DNA of 64,000 nt, from assembly GCF_902859875.1 (NCBI RefSeq), contig NZ_CADIKF010000007.1, positions 103,066 through 167,065 of the forward strand. The letters are read 5' to 3'. The stretch comes from Paraburkholderia solisilvae. GTDB lineage: Bacteria; Pseudomonadota; Gammaproteobacteria; Burkholderiales; Burkholderiaceae. Below the pieces are notes generated by a model, which ran no database searches, was not told the origin of the DNA, and worked only from the letters and a program-made list of their open reading frames with translations. Shown piece by piece: positions 9,471 to 17,137 of the stretch (its first letter is position 1; every line of letters starts with the position of its first letter). The translations under genes and the position numbers were made by a program.

Positions 9471-9654
9471 CATGCTTCCTTCTGGAAAATACTTCACAGG
9501 GATGGAGTAATGCACGTTGCGCGCGAATACCGCTTGCGATTGCCTTGTAGAACACTTTCGTTACATCTGTCGTTCGCGTGAGTCGATCAGTTCGTCAGGC
9601 GCGGGAGATTGGATCAGGTTAAGCTCGCTCATGACTTACCTCCAGAGAATCATT

Positions 9655-9671
9655 GTCATGATAAGCATGAC
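9655..9671. promoter_or_regulatory. inverted repeat GTCATG-5-CATGAC
   Basis: A perfect 6-5-6 inverted repeat stands about 185 bases upstream of the DUF302 gene; a further TCATGACTTA copy lies at about 9629. It could be an operator for the DUF302 and tautomerase genes. No binding protein can be assigned. Confidence 0.3.
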
Positions 9672-9742
9672 TTAACGGAACGATGATCGAAAACCCGAAA
9701 ACGTTCGTGACGGTGATTAATGATGCATCTTTGACGCGCGCG

Positions 9743-10264
9743 CTATCGAGGGATGCCGAATTCGGCTTTAAGCTTGGCTTGACCGTCGAACAGAGCTTGC
9801 ATTTCGTCGCGACGCTGCTGCGAAACATCGCCGTCCATCATGTCGACGATTTCTCTCAACGGGGTTGTGCGGTGCCCGACAAGCCAGTGCAACTCGCGCT
9901 CTTCCGTGCACACCACCCAGATGCCGGTTGCGTCATCGTCGGGGCCGACTGCGAGCGCCTCGCGGATATTCTTCGCCACTTCGCTTAAAGCTCTTGCCTT
10001 GAGTTCCGAGTTCATGAAACCTTCGGGCGCGATGATCCGCGCGAAAGCCATCTTGCGTCCTTGCAAATAGGTATCGTCAAGCCGACCGCCAATGGCCCAC
10101 CTATCGGCAGCCAGCACATGGAACCATACCCAGTCCATCTTACGGGCCTTCTCTGTGGGGCGGCCGAACTCAATGATCTCCATCGTGTCCGAGATGCTTC
10201 GCGCGAGGTTCGCCCGAACGTCATCGCTCAGCGGTTCGCGCGTGGTGATTTCGACCCATGGCAT
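9743..10264 (-). CDS. tautomerase-like protein with N-terminal proline
   Basis: The 173-residue product starts MPWVEITTREPLSDDVR. The Pro directly after the initiator Met and the double-unit length suggest the tautomerase superfamily, although it differs clearly from the copy at 8355-8804. The segments MDWVWFHVLAADRWAIGG and TGIWVVCTEERELHW would be the cores of the two units. I start at 10264 because an upstream in-frame start would hide the proline. Substrate and pathway are unknown. Confidence 0.6.
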   Translation of the reverse strand: MPWVEITTREPLSDDVRANLARSISDTMEIIEFGRPTEKARKMDWVWFHVLAADRWAIGGRLDDTYLQGRKMAFARIIAPEGFMNSELKARALSEVAKNIREALAVGPDDDATGIWVVCTEERELHWLVGHRTTPLREIVDMMDGDVSQQRRDEMQALFDGQAKLKAEFGIPR

Positions 10265-10605
10265 GGCAGCAAGCTCCATTTCGGTTGCGATGAATCCGGT
10301 ATCTGCATATGCTGGTAATAAGTCAAGAAACTCGCATGCCTTTCATCGTCCGGTCCGTTCACAGCGAGCCGGCGCGTGAACCACAGGCGAGTTCGTCGAC
10401 TTTTACGTCGAATGACGAGATCGCTTTTTATTTCTAGCCGTATGGCTCTCGTCAGGCAAAGGAACACATGATGCGTTGAAATGTTACGGACATGGCAGCA
10501 ACGCCTGGGGTTGCCATTGGTCACTCGAAAGCACGATGACTCACCGCAGACACGTGGTTGCGGCGCCCAGTACTACCACCTCGATCCTGACAAAATGGTG
10601 AAGCG
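10265..10605. other. intergenic region between divergent genes
   Basis: No gene is supported here. The region separates the tautomerase-like gene (minus) from the pirin gene (plus), so it should hold both promoters. It includes an AT-rich run near 10,420 (gctttttatttct) but no clear operator. Confidence 0.5.
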
Positions 10606-11520
10606 ATGGATTCAGAGACACGTCCTCCAGCAGCAGTCGACTCGCAGCAAGCACGCCGAATTCTGCAACGAACCAGCGGAAAAACCACCGGCCCGATCAC
10701 TCGGCTGGCAAGCCCGTCGGACATTGGGCAATTGATCAAGCCGTTTGTGCTCCTGGACTATGCCGAGCTCGACTTGCCTTCACCGATCGACGCCCGGCTG
10801 CATCCTCATTCGGGCATTGCAACGCTTACGACGCTCGTGGGCGGATCGCTTCATTTCCAGGACAGCAACGGACAACCGAGATCCGTGATGGATGGGGGCG
10901 TCGAATGGATGCAGGCGGGTCGCGGTATCTGGCATGGCGGCTCCGTCAGCAGCACCGGCACGGCCAGGATGTATCAGTTGTGGATTGGACTGCCGCCACC
11001 GCTCGAATTGAGCGCGCCGTCCCAAATGTTCCTGCGCCCCGAAGACGTCCCTTCGGACGGCCCCGCGCACGTTTTGCTGGGTTCTCTGAACGGACGGGCA
11101 AGTCCGATCTGCGAGCCTCAGCCCATTACTTACCTGCATGTTCGTCTTAGGGAAGGCGAAAATTGGCGCTACACCCCTCCTGCCGGGCACGATGTCTTGT
11201 GGATATCCCTGTATTCCGGATCTCTCGACGCGGGTGAGCACGTTTCAGAAGGCGAGCTGGCGATTTTCGAGCAATCCGAGCGCAGCGTCGACTTTGTTGC
11301 AAGCGCGAACTGCGGTTTTGTATTGGGATCGGCCGCGCACAGCCCATTCGATCTGGTCGAAGGCTATTACTCTGTGCATACAAACACTGCAGCCCTTCAA
11401 TACGGCGAGGCGGAGATCAGGCGCCTCGGGGCCCAACTGTGCGTAGACGGCAGGCTAGCCCCCGAGCAGGCGGCCCGCGTCGAACGTCAAATGTCGACCA
11501 TGACTGGGCACGGCCAGTAA
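10606..11520 (+). CDS. pirin family protein
   Basis: The 304-residue bicupin fits the pirin family, metal-binding proteins with quercetinase or regulatory roles. HPHSGIATL at residues 66-74 gives the first two metal ligands (H66, H68). GRGIWHGG at residues 105-112 gives the third (H110). The usual fourth ligand, the Glu of the HSE motif, is replaced by Gly here, so metal binding or quercetinase activity may be altered. GGTGAAG precedes the ATG. It stands alone on the plus strand beside genes that look like electrophile or quinone stress functions. Confidence 0.88.
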   Translation: MDSETRPPAAVDSQQARRILQRTSGKTTGPITRLASPSDIGQLIKPFVLLDYAELDLPSPIDARLHPHSGIATLTTLVGGSLHFQDSNGQPRSVMDGGVEWMQAGRGIWHGGSVSSTGTARMYQLWIGLPPPLELSAPSQMFLRPEDVPSDGPAHVLLGSLNGRASPICEPQPITYLHVRLREGENWRYTPPAGHDVLWISLYSGSLDAGEHVSEGELAIFEQSERSVDFVASANCGFVLGSAAHSPFDLVEGYYSVHTNTAALQYGEAEIRRLGAQLCVDGRLAPEQAARVERQMSTMTGHGQ

Positions 11521-11681
11521 GTTAGTTTCACTCAATACTGGCCAAAGCCGGCCCGACGTCGAACCTACGGAGTGGGCCGCGTTGACCGGTCCGCGCCGGG
11601 CAGACGCGCCCTGATACGGACCCTCGCCCCAACGGGGGAAGGTCCGATCAGGTTTCGCGCCCACGTCCCGTCGCCATGCCT

Positions 11682-12776
11682 TTACAGTCTCCCCTTTCGC
11701 CCGTCCTCACTCAGCTTAAGAAGCGGAGGCGATTTATAGAGGTTTTCTGGCTGGACCCGCTCCCAAAGGCTCCCTTTTCCAAGTGCTCTACCGAGTTGAT
11801 CCTCGCGCCTAAGCCACGCTTCAACGCTTCTGATCCGATTGGGATGAATTTCGTCCAGTAACGCATAGTCCCGCTGAATGACACCGTGTTTCCAGACATT
11901 CCAGAACCCGGTGAAATTATCCCGGAAACTCATGGTGCTTTTGTCATTGATATCCGCGTTGTACCCGGCGGGCAAAGCGGCGGCCATCCTGAGCGCACCA
12001 TTCCAGTAGGTATCCAAATCAGTGTCGATGTAGCGTGCCGGATGCCCCGTCACCTTCTCGAATGCCTCAGCAAGCTTTTGATACCCGACATGCTCGATAG
12101 CGACTTCGAGATCCATGCCATTCGCGCGCTCCGCATTGTCGAAGAGCCATCGTGCGTAATATCCGCAGTCATCGAGCGCAACGTGAGGCACGGCCCCGCT
12201 GCCGAGCGGTACTCTCCAGGTCAAGATCCCGTCTTCCACCATGGGCGACATGGGCGTCATTGCCGAAATCGCCATCTCCATGTACGGCCCGGTGGTGAAT
12301 ACCGCCGCGCCCATCCTGTCTTTGTTCGTCTGGTTTTGCGTCAGGATCCATTCGCCTATGCGGCCCTTGCCGTCGTAGTGGCCGGCGCGGAACCGGGAAT
12401 CGTAACCCGACTTCTTGAGCGCGTAATCGAGATTTCCGTAAACGAAGAACTGTATCCCTTCTTCGATGGCAATCTCATAGCTGCGAATCGCCCAATAGAT
12501 CTCCGTCTTCTCCCCGGTATTGAAGCCGTCGATATTGATGTACGCCCCGTCGCAACCGCGGAATCCTTCCCGCAGCACGGCTTCGTCGGCAAACGTTCCC
12601 TCGACGATGGATACGTTGCCCAGCCCCAAAAGTGCTTTTGCGCGGCGCGACGTGGAGTCGCGACTCAGGGCTCGCACCGTGTATTTCCGGTCGGCGACCA
12701 GGGCGCTGATCACCGGCAAGCCCTGAGCGCCCGTGCCGCCGACGACGAAGATTCTGGAGGTAGTGCTGGAGGCCAT
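11682..12776 (-). CDS. NmrA-family NAD(P)-binding protein
   Basis: The 364-residue NmrA/HSCARG-like protein has a dinucleotide motif VVGGTGAQG (glycines at residues 13-19) after a short N-terminal tail. NmrA-like proteins bind NAD(P) and act as redox sensors or reductases. At 364 residues it is longer than the copy at 3340. The start at 12776 places the Rossmann strand at the usual distance; the upstream extension to 12893 overlaps candidate operators and is not family-like. It is divergent from the HxlR gene at 12977, which probably represses it. Confidence 0.82.
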   Translation of the reverse strand: MASSTTSRIFVVGGTGAQGLPVISALVADRKYTVRALSRDSTSRRAKALLGLGNVSIVEGTFADEAVLREGFRGCDGAYINIDGFNTGEKTEIYWAIRSYEIAIEEGIQFFVYGNLDYALKKSGYDSRFRAGHYDGKGRIGEWILTQNQTNKDRMGAAVFTTGPYMEMAISAMTPMSPMVEDGILTWRVPLGSGAVPHVALDDCGYYARWLFDNAERANGMDLEVAIEHVGYQKLAEAFEKVTGHPARYIDTDLDTYWNGALRMAAALPAGYNADINDKSTMSFRDNFTGFWNVWKHGVIQRDYALLDEIHPNRIRSVEAWLRREDQLGRALGKGSLWERVQPENLYKSPPLLKLSEDGRKGRL

Positions 12777-12845
12777 CGATACTCCGCAGATTCGATTGAG
12801 TGAATTGTCCGGGCACGCATGCCCAAACGCTGGATGCGCCGTCAA

Positions 12846-12937
12846 TCTTATAATAAGAGTGACTATGAGAGCAAGCGGCCAACTTGCTCGCAAGTCCCCA
12901 AATCAACCCGATTTTGTTAACTCTCATCATGAGAGTT
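12846..12937. promoter_or_regulatory. paired HxlR operator candidates
   Basis: The 200-base divergent promoter holds a perfect 19-base palindrome, AACTCTCAT-C-ATGAGAGTT (12919-12937), and a related 13-base one, TCTTAT-A-ATAAGA (12846-12858). An extra ATGAGAGC half-site lies at 12865-12872. Shared core: CTYTYAT-n-ATRAGAG. The same core recurs at 15566-15580. Assignment to the adjacent HxlR protein is inferred. Confidence 0.6.
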
Positions 12938-12976
12938 GTGCGACCATTACCGTTGGATAAACCAAGGGAAACAGTC

Positions 12977-13552
12977 ATGCGCTCGAAAGGATTCGACGGA
13001 ATGGTATGCTCGATCGCCGGCGTGATGGCGGCGATCGGCGATCGTTGGGGCTTGCTGATTCTGCGCGATCTCATCTTCGGTCTTAGCCGATACGACGACT
13101 TTCGCCAATCGTCCGGCGTAACCAATGCCACACTTAGCGACCGGCTTAAACATCTGGAAGCCAATGGCCTCATTGAGCGCCGGCGCTATCAGGTCAACCC
13201 GGAACGATTCGAGTACTTCCTGACCGACAAGGGCAGGCAAATCGCCCCTGTCATGCTGATGCTCTCGCAGATTGGAGATCGCTGGCAGGTCTCCGGCGCT
13301 TCGGCGCCGCCGCTGAAGTTCGTCAACCTGAAAACGGGCGGCGACGTGTCATGGTGTTTGATCGATCAGAAGACGGGCGAGCGGCTCGGCCGGCAAGATC
13401 TGGGCATCAAGGAAGGTCCCGGCGCGGACGACCTCGTGCGGTGGCGGTTATCGCACGCCGCGCGCCGTCGCGAGGAGCGTGAGCTCGATGACGCATCGTC
13501 TCGCGAGGCGGCACGCCGCCCGAGCAGGCGGCGAAGCTCAGCATCGACGTAA
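12977..13552 (+). CDS. HxlR-family transcriptional regulator (second copy)
   Basis: The 191-residue regulator has the HxlR winged helix in its first 100 residues (CSIAGVMAAIGDRWGLLIL, then YDDFRQSSGVTNATLSDRLK). Cys11 is in the redox-sensor position. The C-terminal 80 residues, with NLKTGGDVSWCLIDQKTGE, form an extra region found in longer HxlR proteins; the last 25 residues are Arg-rich. AAGGGA at 12964-12969 supports the ATG at 12977. It faces an NmrA-type gene across a symmetric operator region and ends eight bases from the convergent crotonase gene. Confidence 0.88.
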   Translation: MRSKGFDGMVCSIAGVMAAIGDRWGLLILRDLIFGLSRYDDFRQSSGVTNATLSDRLKHLEANGLIERRRYQVNPERFEYFLTDKGRQIAPVMLMLSQIGDRWQVSGASAPPLKFVNLKTGGDVSWCLIDQKTGERLGRQDLGIKEGPGADDLVRWRLSHAARRREERELDDASSREAARRPSRRRSSAST

Positions 13553-13560
13553 CGGTCTGC

Positions 13561-14502
13561 TCACTTTCCCTCGTAGACAGGCCTGCGGCCCTCTATCTCG
13601 GCTCTGCGCCCTTCCAGAAAATCATGCGTCTGGAAGAGCTCGCGATATTGTGCAGTGAGCTTGAACAAGGCTTCCTGTTCGGCGGGGTCAATTGCCAGAT
13701 GAGCCGACGCCAAAGTCGTCTTGATGCCAAGCGGCGCGCAATTGGCAATCTTGTTCGCCAGTTGAATGGCGGTCTCCAACGCCGCCTTTGCGTCTGCGGC
13801 GACGATCTGCACTTCTCCCATGCGGTGGGCTTCTTCAGCGCTCCAATGATCACCCGTCAGGATGTAGCGCATAGCGTTGCCCCATCCTGCTTCGCGGACG
13901 AACCGAACCGTCGACCCGCCTCCAGGAAAACGTCCATGGGTATTCTCGTCCTGAGCGAAACGGGTATCGGCCGAAGCAACGCGGATATCGGCGACAAGCA
14001 GGAGTTCATGACCCATGTTCCAGGTATCGCCGTGTACAGCGACGACGAGCGGTTTCGTGAGACGCGGGCCCGGCGTCGTTGCAAGCGGGTTGATCGCGGT
14101 GGCTTCCGATATCGGCGGCTTTCCGCCCAGCGACCTGAAGCCGTCAATATCAATGCCTCTTGAAAAATTGTCGCCATGACCGAACAGCACTGCGGCACGC
14201 AAAGAGGGATCGTGATCGTAGTTGTAATAGGCTTCGGCCAGTTCCTTGAAAGTATCGGGGTCCACACGATTCTGAACGTCAGGACGATTGAGACCGAAGA
14301 GGACGATTGGACCGCGACGCTCCACGGTCAGCTTTGCGCCCGAATTTGATGGCGTATCCTTAACGGTCGTGACAGCGATGTCGGATGGCGGGAGTTCATC
14401 CGCGCCTGCTGCAAGCGGCGGAACCCCAAGTGCGGCTGTTCCGCCCAACACTGCCGCCGTCTTCAGAAAACCCCGTCGGGCGGCATCGTTCAAGTAAGTC
14501 AT
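13561..14502 (-). CDS. enoyl-CoA hydratase/isomerase-fold protein with Tat signal
   Basis: The 313-residue protein opens with RRGFLKTAAVLGGTAALG, a typical twin-arginine (Tat) signal followed by a hydrophobic stretch and an Ala-rich cleavage region near residue 33. The rest is a crotonase fold: RAAVLFGHGDNFSRGIDIDG carries the first oxyanion-hole segment and HGDTWNMGHELLLVADIRVA the second. The usual acidic catalytic residues are not evident. Crotonases act on CoA thioesters, which are cytoplasmic, so export is unexpected. The signal may be misleading, or the fold may have a new substrate. AGGAG precedes the ATG. It is convergent with the HxlR gene. Confidence 0.8.
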   Translation of the reverse strand: MTYLNDAARRGFLKTAAVLGGTAALGVPPLAAGADELPPSDIAVTTVKDTPSNSGAKLTVERRGPIVLFGLNRPDVQNRVDPDTFKELAEAYYNYDHDPSLRAAVLFGHGDNFSRGIDIDGFRSLGGKPPISEATAINPLATTPGPRLTKPLVVAVHGDTWNMGHELLLVADIRVASADTRFAQDENTHGRFPGGGSTVRFVREAGWGNAMRYILTGDHWSAEEAHRMGEVQIVAADAKAALETAIQLANKIANCAPLGIKTTLASAHLAIDPAEQEALFKLTAQYRELFQTHDFLEGRRAEIEGRRPVYEGK

Positions 14503-14572
14503 TTAATCTCATCTCCTGCGGTGTAAGTACTGCACGACAAGTTTGGATAACTTCGCGAACACATCCTTGCGA

Positions 14573-15439
14573 TCATAAAAATTGGTCTGCCTCGCGCATC
14601 GCGACAGGTGCAATGCTGTCGCTGAAACGCGGCTTTCTTAGCAACTGGCGCAACGAAAGGATATGCAACAAGAAGGAACCGGGAACGATAAAGGCGGGAA
14701 TGATCGCGTACGGATACGCTCCAATCCCCAGGTTAGCGGGATCGAAGTGCAGATATTGAAGCGGTCCGGGTGAAGTCAGCGCGCCTAAAAGGATCGCCAG
14801 GATCAGATCGCCCAAACCGAACACATTCCAGATCACCGCCGCGCGCACACTGCGAGACTGTCCGCTCGCGATCGCCGCGGCGACGGGAAAGGCCATCACC
14901 CCCGTTATGACATCACCGATACCGGCGGGCCAGGCGAAGACGCCCGGCATGGACCCCGCCGTCCATCCCAGGAAGAACACCGCCCCCACGACCCGGTAGG
15001 ATTGAATGCCGATCAACCAGGCAACCGGTGTGACATCCAGTATCTTGCCGATATGAAGCGAGCGCCGAAGCACCACGACAGCGATTGCGGTCGGAACAAC
15101 AATGAGCAGTGGCAGCAACGGAAATCGGATTACACCCGGCAGTAGAAGTCCTTTGGCGGCAATCACCCACACTGAGCCGAGCCACAGTGCGAGCGGAATC
15201 GCGATAGCCATCCAGGTCCGCATGCGCCGTGCTGCTGTCAGTGACGTATGCCTGAGAGCTTGCCATGCGCCGCGGAGCAACAACAGCGGCACGGCTAGAC
15301 ACACGGCGATAACCGACAGCCACGCGCGCTGGAACTCGGGCGCGGCAACAACCGCGGCAAACCAGAGGCTCGCCGCGATCACACTGACAGCAAGCGCAAG
15401 CATACGGTTGCCGGAAAAGACGGTGAAGTTCGGCGCCAT
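14573..15439 (-). CDS. polytopic membrane protein of unknown function
   Basis: The 288-residue product has about eight hydrophobic segments. Recognisable stretches are a conserved-looking IGIQSYRVVGAVFFLGW and FAWPAGIGDVITGVMAFPVA, but I know no function for them. The start at 15439 precedes the first membrane segment; the frame upstream to 15508 is open. An HxlR-type operator copy lies about 130 bases upstream (15566-15580), so it may belong to the regulon of the HxlR gene at 12977. Confidence 0.75.
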   Translation of the reverse strand: MAPNFTVFSGNRMLALAVSVIAASLWFAAVVAAPEFQRAWLSVIAVCLAVPLLLLRGAWQALRHTSLTAARRMRTWMAIAIPLALWLGSVWVIAAKGLLLPGVIRFPLLPLLIVVPTAIAVVVLRRSLHIGKILDVTPVAWLIGIQSYRVVGAVFFLGWTAGSMPGVFAWPAGIGDVITGVMAFPVAAAIASGQSRSVRAAVIWNVFGLGDLILAILLGALTSPGPLQYLHFDPANLGIGAYPYAIIPAFIVPGSFLLHILSLRQLLRKPRFSDSIAPVAMREADQFL

Positions 15440-15920
15440 GGGGTCCTCTTCCGAATGGAAATCAAAAACGTCTAGCGTCGTTCCAGGCCGGGGGTTACGT
15501 CGATGCAAGCGTGCGGTTGCATGGTCGATGCGAGCGACGTTGCCATCGGGCCTGAAGGCACTATACTCTTATTATGAGAGCGACTGCAAGAAGAAGAAAC
15601 GGCTGATCGCCTGGCGCGCCCTGGCAGGCGAAAGAAGCCCACCGGGCCTCAGTCCGGTGAACGTATTGCTTGTGTGGGTGGACTCGAATCAGACGTCTGC
15701 GCTGAGGGAGACGCCTCGCTTTCGACGCACCTATCTGGCGGCATCAAATCACGCGCCAGAACTGGAGGATCTGCGAGTTGGACTGCACCGTGAAGACGTC
15801 CTGCGCATTCGAGCCGTCGAGCCGCTGCGTAGCGCGTCATCCGTTGCAACGCGATCAAGCGGGTTCGCGGCCGCGTCGTCGCATGTGCGGTTGCACCGCC
15901 AATTGACGAGAGCGCAAAGA
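15440..15920. other. intergenic region without a gene
   Basis: No reading frame with believable features was found in this 480-base stretch. It contains one HxlR-type operator copy (15566-15580) and several short GC-rich inverted repeats; the remainder may be decayed sequence. Confidence 0.5.
15566..15580. promoter_or_regulatory. third copy of the HxlR-type operator
   Basis: CTCTTAT-T-ATGAGAG has one mismatched pair and matches the core found twice at 12846-12937. The following CGACTG also resembles the TGACTA after the 12846 copy, so similarity runs beyond the palindrome. It lies upstream of the minus-strand membrane protein at 14573-15439. Confidence 0.55.
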
Positions 15921-16787
15921 TCAGTCCGGCAACGCTATCGCATCTCTCACCAGTATCAATCGCAGAATTGCGAGCAGCGCGACAAGGCAAATGCCGAATG
16001 CGGCCACGATATGCAACTCCGGAATTGTCTCGATCAGAAGATGATCGAAGGCGACAAGCGCATACGCCAGGACGGGCAAGCCGGTATAAAAGCGTGTATT
16101 GCTGTGAATCTGACGTCGCGGCACAAATCGAAAGGCGACTGCGACTATCAGATAGATCGCGACCGTAGTTGCGATCCATCCCACGAAATTCTGGAACGGA
16201 ACACCGAAGTAAGGCCCGCCCTTTTCCCAGATCCAGGCACCGGACCTTGCCTTACCGGGATCCATCACCGCGTCCCACGCGGTCATCGCTGTCGACGCGA
16301 CGAATGCCCTCGCAAGCGCACCGCCGATTGACGACGGCGTGCCCGCGCCCTCGAGAAGAATGTGTGCCACGATCCAACTCGCGTACACCATCATGAACCA
16401 GGCGAACGGAATGATGAGTGGGACGCCCGCAATCTTCGCGCCGAGCGCATCACCGTAGTGGTAATTGCCGTACACCGCGCCGGTTGCAACGCCAACGGAC
16501 TCGAACCCCCAGGACACAGCGACACAGACGAGCAGGAATAGTAGCGCCCGACGCCAGCCAAGCATATCGCTGGCGTGCAAGATCGAAAAGGCCGCAAACA
16601 GCACCGTGAATCCGGCAGAGCCCAAGCCCGGGAGGGATGCCCCGGTCAAGGCTGACGCCCATATGCTGGCGTAGCGCAGAAAGATCCCAAACAACAGCAG
16701 CCACACGAGCAATCGCTTTAGTCGAACCCAGACGACTTCATGCAGTTGAGTGGTTTCTTTTTCTGACGCTTCCAGATTTGGCGGCAT
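15921..16787 (-). CDS. DUF422/CruF-like carotenoid-biosynthesis membrane protein
   Basis: The 288-residue membrane protein has about seven hydrophobic segments. The family core is visible: SWGFESVGVATGAVYGNYHY, then GVPLIIPFAWFMMVYASW, then a segment with TAWDAVMDPGKARSGAWIW. These motifs define the DUF422 family that includes CruF and bisanhydrobacterioruberin hydratase, which hydrate C50 or C40 carotenoid ends. No other carotenoid gene is nearby, so the true substrate is open. The ATG at 16787 is chosen; a longer frame reaches 16877 but would run through the 30-base palindrome. Confidence 0.75.
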   Translation of the reverse strand: MPPNLEASEKETTQLHEVVWVRLKRLLVWLLLFGIFLRYASIWASALTGASLPGLGSAGFTVLFAAFSILHASDMLGWRRALLFLLVCVAVSWGFESVGVATGAVYGNYHYGDALGAKIAGVPLIIPFAWFMMVYASWIVAHILLEGAGTPSSIGGALARAFVASTAMTAWDAVMDPGKARSGAWIWEKGGPYFGVPFQNFVGWIATTVAIYLIVAVAFRFVPRRQIHSNTRFYTGLPVLAYALVAFDHLLIETIPELHIVAAFGICLVALLAILRLILVRDAIALPD

Positions 16788-17137
16788 ACGATTTCCGATG
16801 AATGTAATAAGGCGGTGCGTGATCCATTCCGGTTGCAACCGGAATGGATCTGATTCGTGACGAACGCAGGACAGCAAAGACCGTGTCCCTCGGAGGGCGC
16901 GCAGGCAACAACACCCGGCGTGGTGTCATTATTCCAGGGGCTGTCCCCTGCCACCGCCCTTTGCCCGATGGTTCTGTGGCGACGCGGATAGGCGACGAGC
17001 AGGTCCGATGTGATAAGGAGGTCGGATCACTGAATTGCCTGGCTCGGCGGCAGAACGTACTGGCGGCGTATCCGACCGTACAACGGCAAGTCCAGGTTAC
17101 GAGAGCCCCGCGGGCGGATATCGAAATTACGATCCGC
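16788..17137. other. intergenic region with palindromes, no gene
   Basis: Between the CruF-like and AraC genes I see no supportable gene. It holds the perfect 30-base palindrome (16821-16850) and a smaller CAGGGG-4-CCCCTG repeat at 16935-16950. Confidence 0.5.
16821..16850. repeat. perfect 30-base palindrome
   Basis: Two 15-base arms (GATCCATTCCGGTTG and its exact reverse complement) meet without spacer, 34 bases upstream of the CruF-like start. As RNA it would form a leader hairpin; as DNA it could bind a dimeric regulator. There is no T-run, so a terminator is unlikely. Confidence 0.6.

Noticed and set aside
15649..16179. 176-codon minus-strand frame next to the CruF-like gene
   Set aside because: It overlaps the CruF-like gene out of frame and has no protein-like pattern.
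16935..16950. CAGGGG-4-CCCCTG as the end of an insertion sequence
   Set aside because: No transposase fragment, second end or target duplication could be found nearby.
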